NCBI GenBank assembly: GCA_966211765.1
Contig: CBIHOV010000001.1
Location: 310,001 to 374,000, forward strand
Length of the DNA: 64,000 bases
Origin: Paraflavitalea sp966211765
GTDB lineage: Bacteria > Bacteroidota > Bacteroidia > Chitinophagales > Chitinophagaceae
Reading direction: 5' to 3'
In this document: piece by piece, positions 35,307 to 44,583 of the stretch
Layout: each line of letters starts with the position of its first letter
Numbering within the stretch: the stretch's first letter is position 1
Position numbers and translations under genes: made by a program
The notes under the pieces: model-generated
The model's database searches: none
What the model was told of the DNA's origin: nothing
Seen by the model: the letters and a program-made list of their open reading frames with translations, nothing else

Positions 35307-35744
35307 ATGTCACAAGAAATTTTGAGGACCAAAGAAGAATTGAGGAACTTAATTGATGCTTATGCCTCTTTAGGCGATGAACGAAAGATTTCAGAACAAA
35401 TGGGTTTATTTACGGCGGATACTGTATACAAAGCTTATATGGGGGACTTTTTAGCAGCTAGTGTTTCCGGAACAGAAAACCTGGAAAAAGAATTTAACGG
35501 GCATGCTTCTCTGGTAAAAACTTATTTTACAATGAACGGACAGCATACAGTAAAAATAGATGGAGATACTGCGACAGGAGTTTCTTTTTCTCAAATCAAA
35601 ATGATAAGAGAGGCTGAAGGGAAAAATATTCTTACAGATTATAGTGTTAAATATGATGACAAATATGTGTGTCAAAATGGAAAATGGTTAATAAAAGAAC
35701 GTACTGGCTACTTTATAGTTGTAGAGGCAAGACCGCTGAATTAA
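35307..35744 (+). CDS. NTF2-like/SnoaL-type family protein
   Basis: 145 residues. It begins with a helix typical of the fold (TKEELRNLIDAYASLGDERKISEQMGLFTADTVYKAYM), followed by long strands (VKTYFTMNGQHTVKIDGDTATGVSFSQIKMI; DKYVCQNGKWLIKERTGYFIVVE) that form the cone-like sheet of nuclear transport factor 2 proteins. The family includes isomerases, dehydratases and non-enzymatic binders; nothing here singles out an activity. It is divergent from the HxlR gene and probably its target. It ends before a good terminator. Confidence 0.85.
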   Translation: MSQEILRTKEELRNLIDAYASLGDERKISEQMGLFTADTVYKAYMGDFLAASVSGTENLEKEFNGHASLVKTYFTMNGQHTVKIDGDTATGVSFSQIKMIREAEGKNILTDYSVKYDDKYVCQNGKWLIKERTGYFIVVEARPLN

Positions 35745-35766
35745 GCCCGACAGGTTACAAAAGATC

Positions 35767-35791
35767 AACCTCTCTCCGGAGAGGTTTTTTT
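35767..35791 (+). terminator. Terminator of the NTF2-like gene
   Basis: AACCTCTC-TCCG-GAGAGGTT followed by T residues. Confidence 0.85.
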
Positions 35792-35934
35792 GTGCCGGTA
35801 ACTCAAGGAGAGTATAAAATACTAACTGGGTAATTTAACCGAATAGAATGCCAAAGTGCGGATGCTTTTTAGTTGACTAATTCCTAAATTTTGAACTATC
35901 TCTTTTCTATTCATTAATCATTAAAACTTGCCAA

Positions 35935-36693
35935 ATGAACATTTTACAGTCAACAATCAACTTAAGTGTCTTGCTCCAAAAAAGGATCTTCTACGCTGCT
36001 GTACTCCCGGCACTTTTGCTGGGCAGTTGCAGGAAGACCGCAACGCAAACGGAGGAAAGCGCCCTCACTGCTCCTTGTAGTCAAACTGCGCAAACAAATG
36101 CTGTTGCTGCCGCTGCATCTCCCACCACCGGATGGACCCAAACCTCCTATACCTATGGCATACAAACGCCCTGGAATCTTTCTCAATCGAGCCGCTATAG
36201 TTACTCTGGCGGAGAACATCGGTTTTGGATCTATCCGAACGATGCCTGTCAATTTGAAGGCTGCTCCACCGGGCCGCGTTCAGAATTGCGCATGAATAAT
36301 AATTACACCTCCGGCAGGCACCAGTTTGAGGGGGATGTATATATCGTTTCGGGTTCTGCCGGCACGGATATCATGCAGGTATTCGGGGGCCAGACAAATG
36401 CCACGGCCATCATGCTTAAGATACATTCAGCAAGCGGCGGTACTATAAAACGGTACGATAATGAAACCTTGATGACGAGCGCTTACAATAAATGGATACA
36501 CGTAAACGTACAGCATGATGCCGACAACGGAAAGATCTACGTTTACCTGAACAGTGTACTTAAAGGGACCTATGCAGATCGTGGAGATGCTACCCATTAT
36601 TTCAAATGCGGCGTGTATAATATATCGGGTTCCAGGTCTGAAACGCGCTGGAAAAATATCAAGTACTGGAAAAACGGTGCTGTCGGACAATAA
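35935..36693 (+). CDS. Jelly-roll lipoprotein resembling alginate/glucuronan lyases
   Basis: 252 residues. The N-terminus ends in a lipobox-like LLLGSC at about 25-30, so it is probably lipid-anchored. The body has RSELRMN (about 120), MLKIHSASGG and HYFKCGVYN (about 222), which recall the RxELRE, QIHS and YFKAGxYNQ motifs of the beta-jelly-roll polysaccharide lyases (PL7, PL18, PL20). The catalytic histidine could be that of KIHS and the tyrosine that of GVYN. The match is partial, so lyase activity is a guess. It stands alone between two hairpins, with no polysaccharide utilisation genes nearby. Confidence 0.55.
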   Translation: MNILQSTINLSVLLQKRIFYAAVLPALLLGSCRKTATQTEESALTAPCSQTAQTNAVAAAASPTTGWTQTSYTYGIQTPWNLSQSSRYSYSGGEHRFWIYPNDACQFEGCSTGPRSELRMNNNYTSGRHQFEGDVYIVSGSAGTDIMQVFGGQTNATAIMLKIHSASGGTIKRYDNETLMTSAYNKWIHVNVQHDADNGKIYVYLNSVLKGTYADRGDATHYFKCGVYNISGSRSETRWKNIKYWKNGAVGQ

Positions 36694-36750
36694 CCGATGC
36701 CCGGTGTTATCTTATACCATGGGCGCTGAAGTCTAAACGGATATGCTTTA

Positions 36751-36794
36751 TATGCCGGAGAGGCTGTCTCAGGAGAGATGGCCTCTCCGGCATA
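36751..36794 (+). terminator. Strong hairpin, 14-bp perfect arms
   Basis: TATGCCGGAGAGGC (36751-36764) pairs exactly with GCCTCTCCGGCATA (36781-36794). The 16-base loop contains TCTC and GAGA that can pair. There is no T run, so it may be a factor-assisted terminator or a mobile palindrome. Confidence 0.55.
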
Positions 36795-36959
36795 TTACTT
36801 GTCTTGTTCATTCCTTCCTTTGGTGCAGGGGGAATTTCCGGACATTGTACGTATCAAAAGCGTACAATTGTTGTCCTTATTTATTGAGTAACTGGCTAAT
36901 TGCTAATAGGTTAGCAAAGTGGCACCTTTTTTCGGGGCATTGGGTATAATTGTCAGCCC

Positions 36960-39320
36960 ATGTTCAAAAACTATCTGAAGATCGCCCTGCGCAGTCTGTT
37001 ACGGCACAAAGCCTATTCCATCATCAATATTTCGGGGCTTGCCATCGGTATGGCTTCCAGTATTTTGATCCTGCTGTGGGTGCAGCATGAACTGAGTTAT
37101 GACAAGTGGCACAAACAGGCGGCACAGCTTTACCGGATCAATTCCTCTGCCGGCGATTTTAAGACGGCCGTATCCTCGGCAGGTATGACAGAGGGCTTTC
37201 AAGCTGTGATGCCGGCGATCAGGAATACCGTACGTATGGCTGGTCCCCGCAACCTTTTGTTGTCGGTGGGCGATCGTAAGTTCGAGGAAAGCAAGGCATT
37301 TTATGCAGACAGCACCTTCCTGGAGGTGTTCTCTTTTCCGCTGGTAAAAGGAGATGCACGCACGGCCCTGCAGCGCCCGGATGGCATCCTGATGACGGAA
37401 GAGATGGCTGCCAAGTATTTTGGAAAGGAAGATCCGATCGGGAAAGTAGTTCGCAAGAGTAACAACAGTGATGTAGTGGTGACGGGCGTACTGGCCAAGA
37501 TTCCTTCCAACTCGCATTTGCAGTTCGATTTTATTCTACCGATGTCTTCTCCCGAACAACGTCGTGAGGTAACCGGTAATCCATGGGACAATTTTGTCTT
37601 TTACAGTTATATCCAGCTGGATGAGCATTTCGCTGCCACCCCGGTCGCCATTGCGGGCCTGGAGCACCAGATGAATGAGGTCTTTAAGAAGCATAATACG
37701 GGGATCAAGATCGATTTTACGTTGCAACCTTTGACGCAGATCCACCTGCATTCCAATTTGCAGATAGATCTGGCGGGTGCTGGCAATGTCCAGTATGTGA
37801 ACATATTTTTTATCGTGGCCATTTTCATTATGGTAGTGGCCTGCATCAACTTTATGAACCTGGCAACAGCGCGTTCGGCACGCAGGGCGAAGGAAGTGGG
37901 ATTGCGTAAAGTGGTAGGCGCCGTGAGGCGGCAACTGATCGCGCAGTTCCTGGGCGAGGCATTGCTGATTTCCTTCTTCTCGCTATTGGTGGCTGTGATG
38001 ATCGTGTGGCTGGTGCTGCCTTCCTTTAATGAACTGGCCGGCAAAACACTGATCGTCAATTTATGGGATGGCCGATTGATTGCAACCCTGGTGGGTATTG
38101 CTGTTGCCACGGGCCTTATTTCGGGCAGCTACCCTGCGCTGTTCCTATCGGGGTTTCAGCCAGTGAAAGTATTGAAAGGAAATCTGCGTGGCCTGAGCGG
38201 AAACCGGCTGTTCCGCAATACACTGGTGGTAGTGCAATTTGTGGTATCGATCGTATTGTTGATAGGGACCATCGTTATTTACAATCAATTGCGCTATATC
38301 AAGAACAGGAACCTGGGGTATGAGAAGGAGAACCTGTTGTATATGCCCATGAAGGGAGAACTGTGGAATAAGAAGCATGCATTGTATGACGCATTGGCCA
38401 AGGACCCGGCAACGAACCAGTTCGCCATTACTTCCGACCTGCCTACCAATACCAGCAGCGGCACGATCGATGTGGAGTGGCCGGGCAAGGACCCTAAGCT
38501 GCAGATCGTATTCCCGTCATTGAATGTGAGCGAAAGCTTTTTCGACATTTTTCACATGAAGCTGCTCGGCGGCCGCGCCTTCTCCAAAGCATTCAATGAT
38601 ACCACCAATTATATCCTCAATGAAACAGCTGCGCGCACGATGGGCATGACGCCTGCCAACGCGGTGGGGCAACAGATCTCTTTTGCAGGAAAAAAAGGCA
38701 GCATCGTAGGCGTGGTGGCGGACTTCAACTTCAAGCCTATTCAACGGACCATCGAACCACTGGTGATGTGTTTGAACAAGTGGGGCGGTTACATAGTGGT
38801 GAAGACGAGGCCTGGCGCCACCGAGGCAACCATCAAGAGTCTTGGTAAGATCAGCCAGGCATTAGAGCCTGCCTATCCTTTCGCGTATAATTTTTTGGAC
38901 CAGGACCTGGCAAATCAATACAAAGGGGAGCAGCAGATGGGCAGCATTTTCAATTTGTTTGCCTTGCTGGCCGTCTTTATTTCCTGTCTCGGTCTGTATG
39001 GCTTGTCAGCTTACATGGCGGAACAAAGAACCAAAGAAATAGGGGTGCGCAAGGTACTGGGCGCTTCGTTGTTCAACATTGTACGGTTGTTGTCCGGCGA
39101 CTTTACCCGTCTGATCGTGATAGCCATGGTGATTGCTATTCCGCTGGCCCGGTGGGCAGTAAACCAATGGCTGGCAAGTTTTGCCTATCATATACAGGTA
39201 GGGTGGGGCGTGTTTTTACTGGCGCCGCTGGTAGCATTGGTCATTGCCTGGATCACGGTGAGCTATGAATCGATCAAGGTAGGGGTGGCAAACCCGGTGA
39301 AAAGTTTGCGGTCGGAGTGA
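36960..39320 (+). CDS. FtsX/MacB-type ABC transporter permease
   Basis: 786 residues. The N-terminus (MFKNYLKIALRSLLRHKAYSIINISGLAIGMASSILILLWV) is the hallmark of the large Bacteroidota FtsX-like permeases. It has the MacB periplasmic core domain (about 45-250), three helices in the middle, a second MacB-like periplasmic domain (about 450-650) and four C-terminal helices with the AEQRTKEIGVRKVLGAS motif. A duplicate of the motif, ARRAKEVGLRKVVGA, occurs at about 305. Such proteins work with a separate ATPase in lipoprotein, peptide or drug export or in mechanotransmission; no ATPase gene is adjacent, so the partner lies elsewhere. Confidence 0.92.
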   Translation: MFKNYLKIALRSLLRHKAYSIINISGLAIGMASSILILLWVQHELSYDKWHKQAAQLYRINSSAGDFKTAVSSAGMTEGFQAVMPAIRNTVRMAGPRNLLLSVGDRKFEESKAFYADSTFLEVFSFPLVKGDARTALQRPDGILMTEEMAAKYFGKEDPIGKVVRKSNNSDVVVTGVLAKIPSNSHLQFDFILPMSSPEQRREVTGNPWDNFVFYSYIQLDEHFAATPVAIAGLEHQMNEVFKKHNTGIKIDFTLQPLTQIHLHSNLQIDLAGAGNVQYVNIFFIVAIFIMVVACINFMNLATARSARRAKEVGLRKVVGAVRRQLIAQFLGEALLISFFSLLVAVMIVWLVLPSFNELAGKTLIVNLWDGRLIATLVGIAVATGLISGSYPALFLSGFQPVKVLKGNLRGLSGNRLFRNTLVVVQFVVSIVLLIGTIVIYNQLRYIKNRNLGYEKENLLYMPMKGELWNKKHALYDALAKDPATNQFAITSDLPTNTSSGTIDVEWPGKDPKLQIVFPSLNVSESFFDIFHMKLLGGRAFSKAFNDTTNYILNETAARTMGMTPANAVGQQISFAGKKGSIVGVVADFNFKPIQRTIEPLVMCLNKWGGYIVVKTRPGATEATIKSLGKISQALEPAYPFAYNFLDQDLANQYKGEQQMGSIFNLFALLAVFISCLGLYGLSAYMAEQRTKEIGVRKVLGASLFNIVRLLSGDFTRLIVIAMVIAIPLARWAVNQWLASFAYHIQVGWGVFLLAPLVALVIAWITVSYESIKVGVANPVKSLRSE

Positions 39321-39385
39321 GGGGACTCCGGCGACCATTTGCAATGACTGGCCGAACTTATCTCCGACTGGTGCCGGTAATATGA

Positions 39386-39393
39386 TACTTTTG
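39386..39393 (+). promoter_or_regulatory. -7 element of the pseudouridine synthase gene
   Basis: TACTTTTG, a perfect TAnnTTTG, 23 bases ahead of the TTG start. No clear TTTG lies at the -33 position. Confidence 0.45.
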
Positions 39394-39415
39394 CGCTTTA
39401 AATGAAATAAAGCAC

Positions 39416-41104
39416 TTGAGAGAGCATAGCCGGAGCAGGATATCCTATTTTTTGGAGGAGACGATACGTGAAATTGCATTACCAGCGCGTTTTACTTTCC
39501 CTTTTTATTATGAGCCACATCCTTTGGCAATAATAGCAGCTACTGAGCTGCAGCAATACCTTGAAACCCAAACACACCTTGATCATAATTTTGGGCTGGA
39601 TACTGATACAGAGGGAATGGCCATTGGCAAAATGTTTGGCGTGCTGGTGGTGCAGGATGCTGATGGGAAAATGGGCTATCTATCAGCTTTCTCAGGTAAA
39701 CTGGCCGACTCAAATGATCACCCGGAATTTGTGCCGCCGGTCTTCGATATGTTGGCGGAGAACAGCTTTTTCCTTCAAGGGATAGCGGTCATCAACACTA
39801 TTAATGCCCGCATTGAGGAAATAGCGTCAAACAATAGTTACCAGCAACTACAACTGGACCTTGAAAACTTTTCAGCCCAATCCCTGCAGGCAACAGCCGC
39901 TTTGAAGAAAGAATTAAAAAGCAATAAAGAACGCCGGAAGCAGATCCGTGAACAAGAGCGGAATAATTTGAGTGCGCAGGACTATGATGCCCTGGAAGCA
40001 GGCCTTATAAAGCAGAGTCTGCACGATAAGCATCAGTTGAACCTGCTCACCAACAAGTGGGAGCAGCTGCTTGATGAGACGCGAACAGCATTGGCTGCCT
40101 TTGACCATACTATCGACAAGTTGAAAAATGAGCGCAAAGAAAGATCGGCGGCCTTGCAGCAACAGCTATTTGAACAATATGTATTCTTAAACAAAGACGG
40201 GGAAAGCAAAAGTCTACAGGACATCTTCAGTCCGACGGCCTTTGGTAAACCACCTGCGGCAGCCGGCGAATGCGCCACCCCCAAGTTGTTGCAATTTGCT
40301 TTTGCCAACGGTTACAAGCCACTTGCCATGGCAGAGTTTTGGTGGGGTGCTGCACCAAAATCTGAGATCCGGAAACACAAGCAGTATTATCCGGCCTGTA
40401 CCGGTAAGTGCAAACCTATTCTGGCCCACATGCTGGAAGGCATGGCTGTTGACGAAAATCCATTCTTACGTATCCAGGAAGCCAACAGCGCGCTGGAAAT
40501 AGTGTATGAGGATGACAGTCTTATTGTAGTGAATAAGCCAGCGGGATTACGTTCTGTGCCGGGCGTGGATATCCGGGAGTCTGTTTATACCAGGCTACAA
40601 CCTATATTGGGCGATACCGAGCCGTTGATGGTCCACCGGCTGGATATGGATACTTCCGGACTGTTGGTAGTGGCCAAAACGCAGCAGGCGCACAAACATA
40701 TCCAACGGCAGTTTTTGCAGGGTACGGTACGCAAACGATATCGGGCATTGCTTTCTAAAGTAATTGACATGTCGGAAGGGGAGATCGACCTTCCGCTGAG
40801 TGCCGATCTGTACAACCGGCCAAGACAACTGGTTTGTTTTAAAACCGGGAAAAAAAGCATTACGAGGTGGAAAGTAATAACAAGATTTAAGTCCAGGACC
40901 AAGGTTGATTTTTGGCCGCTTACAGGAAGAACCCATCAATTGCGTATGCACTCGGCTCATGAACTGGGACTTAATGCGCCCATTGTTGGTGACGACCTTT
41001 ATGGTACGGTATCTGAAAGGATGTACCTCCATGCCGCCCACCTCGAATTTATACACCCCAGGACCAAAGAAAAGATCAGCTTTGAGGCAGAAGAAGGGTT
41101 TTGA
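39416..41104 (+). CDS. RluA-family pseudouridine synthase with long N-terminal extension
   Basis: 562 residues from a TTG start. The C-terminal 220 residues are an RluA catalytic domain: MVHRLDMDTSGLLVVAKT (about 403-420) with the catalytic aspartate of RLDxxTSG, then RKRYRALL, GRTHQLRMHSAHEL, and the terminal AAHLEFIHPRT. It converts uridines in rRNA or tRNA to pseudouridine. The first 360 residues include a GAF-like segment, a long coiled coil (about 130-250) and a WWGAAPKSEIRKHKQYYPACTGKCKPIL motif; this architecture occurs in other Bacteroidota. The TTG start is chosen because no ATG precedes the conserved N-terminus. The target site is unknown. Confidence 0.85.
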   Translation: MREHSRSRISYFLEETIREIALPARFTFPFYYEPHPLAIIAATELQQYLETQTHLDHNFGLDTDTEGMAIGKMFGVLVVQDADGKMGYLSAFSGKLADSNDHPEFVPPVFDMLAENSFFLQGIAVINTINARIEEIASNNSYQQLQLDLENFSAQSLQATAALKKELKSNKERRKQIREQERNNLSAQDYDALEAGLIKQSLHDKHQLNLLTNKWEQLLDETRTALAAFDHTIDKLKNERKERSAALQQQLFEQYVFLNKDGESKSLQDIFSPTAFGKPPAAAGECATPKLLQFAFANGYKPLAMAEFWWGAAPKSEIRKHKQYYPACTGKCKPILAHMLEGMAVDENPFLRIQEANSALEIVYEDDSLIVVNKPAGLRSVPGVDIRESVYTRLQPILGDTEPLMVHRLDMDTSGLLVVAKTQQAHKHIQRQFLQGTVRKRYRALLSKVIDMSEGEIDLPLSADLYNRPRQLVCFKTGKKSITRWKVITRFKSRTKVDFWPLTGRTHQLRMHSAHELGLNAPIVGDDLYGTVSERMYLHAAHLEFIHPRTKEKISFEAEEGF

Positions 41105-41194
41105 ATAATAGCCGCTAATTTAATATGTCATTCATTTCCGTTAAGATCATTGGCTTGCCATCGGTGACTACTATAGCCATGTTGCTCTTTGTTA

Positions 41195-42583
41195 TTAGTC
41201 TTTTGTTTTAGTCAGTGAAACAACAAGAAAACCCATTGAAACAGCTCCTAATAATGCTTCAAGTGATGCAAATATTTTTAGAAAACCTTTGGGGCTAATG
41301 TCGCTATATCCTAAAGTTATATAAGTAGCAACACTACAGTAAATGCTATTCCCAAATCTTTCAATACAAGAAAGATTTTCTGGTGTTGTCATTGTCAGGT
41401 GGGGGAAAAAGGAATAAAATATTCCAAAAGATAGAATGACTATTGTTGTGAAAATAACAATTTTCATGGGTTCTCTGCCATACCCCCAATAATATTTATC
41501 AATACTCCATTTAAGCCAGTTGTATCCCTTTTGCTTATCTCTCTTAAAATCCAATTCTCGGATTTTAAACTTTGTCGCTTCTCTGTAATTCCCTATATCC
41601 TGGTTCGCTTTAAATAACGCTCTGTAGGTTCTGTCGAAATCAGTTGAGTGTTTCATTGGCAGATGCCAAACGCCAAAATTATCGGGTTCAGAATTTTCAA
41701 ATGTTGGTATGAATTGTCCACCCCAGATTCTACAGTTGTGCATTGAACTGTTTATAATATTACCTGTGACGTGAGAATTTACGAATTTCCAATTGTAGAT
41801 TTCTGAATTATTTATTTGTAAATTCCTAACACTGCAGTTGTTAAACATCAAAAAAGGAATATCAAGTTCTGTGCATACAAAATTGTCTGTTGCACAATAA
41901 TAAAATTCCAAATTCCCAAAAGTTGAAAAATAGATTGTATCACTTAAACGCAAGCCACTGATATTAATAAACTCCAATAGTTTCCCTCTTAATAACATGC
42001 CTAAAGCATTTGTGGGTGGAGCATCGCCTCCCATTTTAAGAAGTCGAATGTTTCCATTTAGGAAGACACTTTCATTAGTTGTGTTTTGGTTATATCTGTG
42101 AAAGCTTTCCACAATGTTCTCAGTATAGCCGTTTAATTCACACCAGTCAGCATATGAAGTGAATTCGCGTACATATTCATAGTACACTTTTTCTCCATCA
42201 CCGTCGCTTTCCTTGATACCATTATACTTGTCCCAAACTTGATGCTTAGTTTTGCCCTTATATGAAACTTTAATTAAGTGATATTTATTTCCATATTCTT
42301 TGTCCTTATGTTTTGGTTTAATGCAAGAACTTATGTATGCGTCAATTAATTCATCATCTGTGAAATTGAATTCTTGCATCCATTGCGTAAACCCATTTTG
42401 TCTTTCTTTTAAATTTTTTAAAATACGAGGGTAGTCATATTTTTTTCTCCACTCATCAAATGGATATTGAGGTAAGAGCCAAAGATCGATAAAGGTTAAT
42501 TCCGGATGTTTTAGTATTTCATTGCAGAGATCTTGTTCTGAAATGTCAAAGTTGTTCTTATATATTTCTTCTACAATACTCAT
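41195..42583 (-). CDS. Ion-channel-domain protein with pentapeptide-like region, AT-rich
   Basis: 462 residues. The C-terminus has two membrane helices around a pore loop with TLGYSD (423-428), close to the TVGYGD filter of potassium channels, so it is an ion channel of the 2TM type. The middle (about 200-300; LRGKLLEFINISGLRLSD; NNCSVRNLQINNSEIYNWKFVNSHVTGNIINSSMHNCRI) looks like a right-handed beta helix of pentapeptide type. The N-terminal 150 residues resemble nothing known to me. The codons are heavily A/T at third positions, unlike the neighbours on both sides, suggesting recent transfer. It is flanked by genes unrelated to it. Confidence 0.75.
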   Translation of the reverse strand: MSIVEEIYKNNFDISEQDLCNEILKHPELTFIDLWLLPQYPFDEWRKKYDYPRILKNLKERQNGFTQWMQEFNFTDDELIDAYISSCIKPKHKDKEYGNKYHLIKVSYKGKTKHQVWDKYNGIKESDGDGEKVYYEYVREFTSYADWCELNGYTENIVESFHRYNQNTTNESVFLNGNIRLLKMGGDAPPTNALGMLLRGKLLEFINISGLRLSDTIYFSTFGNLEFYYCATDNFVCTELDIPFLMFNNCSVRNLQINNSEIYNWKFVNSHVTGNIINSSMHNCRIWGGQFIPTFENSEPDNFGVWHLPMKHSTDFDRTYRALFKANQDIGNYREATKFKIRELDFKRDKQKGYNWLKWSIDKYYWGYGREPMKIVIFTTIVILSFGIFYSFFPHLTMTTPENLSCIERFGNSIYCSVATYITLGYSDISPKGFLKIFASLEALLGAVSMGFLVVSLTKTKD

Positions 42584-42916
42584 ACTGGTTGGTTAAATGG
42601 ATAACTATATTGTATTTCCGCTATTAGGCGTTGTTCCTAACAGAAAACAATTTTTCAATTTATTCTTTTATAGTTACTTGGCAAAATAGCTAGGCTGGTA
42701 CTACCTAGGCCATACTGGAAGCTACCTGATTTTAGTATGCGTTGGCGTCGTTTTTCACCTATTCTGAGTATACGACTCCTCTTTAATGACGTTTATTACA
42801 TGATATAGCCGCTGAGTTTCCATCAAGTCATCCCATACGGGCTCTTATTGGTCCAGTCACCCCACAAAAAAGGGCGCCCTAAAAGCGCCCTCCTATATTA
42901 GCTAAGTACAATTAAA
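42584..42916 (-). other. Intergenic region upstream of the channel gene
   Basis: 333 bases, AT-rich next to the channel gene. It holds the malate dehydrogenase terminator at its right end and presumably the channel gene's promoter. No small gene or RNA was recognised. Confidence 0.4.
42865..42891 (-). terminator. Terminator of malate dehydrogenase
   Basis: On the minus strand AGGGCGC-TTTTAGG-GCGCCCT followed by six T residues. Confidence 0.85.
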
Positions 42917-43846
42917 TTATAATGTCTTCAGCACATCATTCATATTCCTAACAGCATCAGCGCTCTTATTGAATAATGCCTGCTCATCAGCATTGAGACC
43001 AAAGTCGAGGATCTTTTCCCAACCACCGCGACCAATGGTAACAGGAACACCCAGACAAATATCCTTCTGACCATACTCACCATTCAAAGGCACGCAGCAG
43101 GTAAACAACTTCTTCTCATCGCGTACAATGCTTTCCACCAACGCAGCACCGGCAGCACCTGGCGCATACCAGGCAGAAGTACCAATGAGCTTGGTCAAGG
43201 TAGCGCCACCCACCATGGTATCAGCTACTATTTGTTTTTGTTGCTCTTCAGTCAGGAACTTGGTTACGGGAACACTGTTCCAGGTAGCCAGGCGGATCAA
43301 AGGAATCATAGTGGTATCACCATGTCCACCAACTACCACCGCATTCAGATCAGCAGGGCTGCAGCCCAGGGCCTGGCTCAACTGATACTTGAAACGCGCG
43401 CTATCCAGGGTACCACCCATACCGATGATACGGTTCTTGGGAAGACCAGTGGCTGTTTGGGCCAGGTAGGTCATCGTATCCATAGGATTGCTGATCACAA
43501 TGATGATGGTATCAGGAGAATACTTCAGGATGTTGTCGCAAACACTTTTTACAATGCCTGCATTGGTACCGATCAGTTCTTCACGCGTCATACCAGGCTT
43601 GCGGGGAAGACCAGAAGTGATCACCACCACATCCGATCCGGCAGTTTTGGAATAATCATTGGTGCTACCGGTAATACGGGTGTCGAAGCCCAGCAGGGTA
43701 GCAGTCTGCATCATATCCTGCGCTTTACCTTCAGCAATTCCTTCTTTAATGTCCAGTAATACCAATTCTGTAGCCAGTTCTTTACGGGCAATATTATCGG
43801 CGCAAGTAGCGCCTACAGCGCCTGCACCCACAACGGTTACTTTCAT
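42917..43846 (-). CDS. mdh: Malate dehydrogenase
   Basis: 309 residues, the normal length of the LDH-like malate dehydrogenases. It oxidises malate to oxaloacetate with NAD in the citric acid cycle. Rossmann loop GAGAVGATCA at 7-16, an aspartate after the second strand (LLDI) selecting NAD, the substrate arginines in GLPRKPGMTREEL, ISNPMD, and the catalytic histidine in VVGGHGDTTMIPL. The second arginine-binding segment (GGTLDSARFKY) is also present. A -7 element is found at 43919-43926 and a terminator follows, so it is monocistronic. Confidence 0.96.
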   Translation of the reverse strand: MKVTVVGAGAVGATCADNIARKELATELVLLDIKEGIAEGKAQDMMQTATLLGFDTRITGSTNDYSKTAGSDVVVITSGLPRKPGMTREELIGTNAGIVKSVCDNILKYSPDTIIIVISNPMDTMTYLAQTATGLPKNRIIGMGGTLDSARFKYQLSQALGCSPADLNAVVVGGHGDTTMIPLIRLATWNSVPVTKFLTEEQQKQIVADTMVGGATLTKLIGTSAWYAPGAAGAALVESIVRDEKKLFTCCVPLNGEYGQKDICLGVPVTIGRGGWEKILDFGLNADEQALFNKSADAVRNMNDVLKTL

Positions 43847-43918
43847 CAGAAAACAATTTTAGAGTTGATCAATGATTAAATCCTGTCTGTCCGTTTCAGA
43901 CGGATCGGGCAGGCGGGG

Positions 43919-43926
43919 CAAAGGTA
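43919..43926 (-). promoter_or_regulatory. -7 element of the mdh promoter
   Basis: TACCTTTG on the minus strand, a perfect TAnnTTTG, 73 bases before the start codon. The -33 TTTG at the expected distance is not clear. Confidence 0.45.
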
Positions 43927-43962
43927 GGCCATGAAACCAGCAAAAGCAATCTAAATCCGGAA

Positions 43963-44451
43963 TTAGTGCAAGGCTTTCAGCAGGTCATCGACCTTTACAT
44001 TGCCCTGCCAGGTATTGACAAGATCACCTTTTTTATTATACACGGCCAGGTAGGGCAGGCTCTGTATATGATAGAATGGAGGCAGTACAAACTTTTCGTC
44101 GCGCCCCACTTTGATATTGGGATATTTGGCCAGCTCATAAGTAGCAATGAATTCTACCATTTCCTCAAAAGGCTGGTAAGTAGCCAGCACAAACTGGGTA
44201 TTCTTAAACTCCTCCATGCGCTTGAGCATATCGCTCACCTGGTGCTGACAATGGTCGCAGGAAGGGCTGAAAAACATGACCACCACGGGCGCTTTCTTAA
44301 GCTGGGCCTTGGTAAGCAGGCTGCTGTCGGCCTGCAACAGGGAAAAAGGAGGTACAGTAGGGTAACGCTTATAAGGATAGACGGTATCTGTTTGTGCCAC
44401 AGCCATTAATACTAATAAAACCGGTACTACAGTAAGAAGCCATTTCTTCAT
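43963..44451 (-). CDS. Exported thioredoxin-like protein
   Basis: 162 residues with a signal peptide (KKWLLTVVPVLLVLMAVAQ). The thioredoxin fold is seen as APVVVMFFSPSCDHCQHQVSDML with a CDHC active site at about residue 66-69, then the cis-proline region SLPYLAVYNKKGDLV. It is a periplasmic redox protein of the TlpA/redoxin type, reducing or isomerising disulfides of unknown partners. Conserved helix and strand order are complete, so the gene is intact. It is transcribed away from the BlaI gene. Confidence 0.88.
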   Translation of the reverse strand: MKKWLLTVVPVLLVLMAVAQTDTVYPYKRYPTVPPFSLLQADSSLLTKAQLKKAPVVVMFFSPSCDHCQHQVSDMLKRMEEFKNTQFVLATYQPFEEMVEFIATYELAKYPNIKVGRDEKFVLPPFYHIQSLPYLAVYNKKGDLVNTWQGNVKVDDLLKALH

Positions 44452-44564
44452 GAGGGGGAATTTTTATTGCTGGATCCTGGCTAACAAAAATAGCGGTAAA
44501 CCATTTTCCGGGTCAATGATAAGTTTCTTTTAACAAAAAAAGGGGAGAAAATAATTGGATGGTC

Positions 44565-44579
44565 TACGACATTGTCGTA
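44565..44579. promoter_or_regulatory. BlaI-type operator 1
   Basis: TACGA-CATTG-TCGTA, a perfect 5+5 dyad, just ahead of a BlaI/MecI-family gene. Confidence 0.75.
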
Positions 44580-44583
44580 GGTT

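Noticed and set aside
41125..41211. 28-codon frame ending in a hydrophobic stretch (AMLLFVISLLF) beside the channel gene
   Set aside because: It overlaps the 3' end of the opposite-strand channel gene and has no promoter; probably chance.
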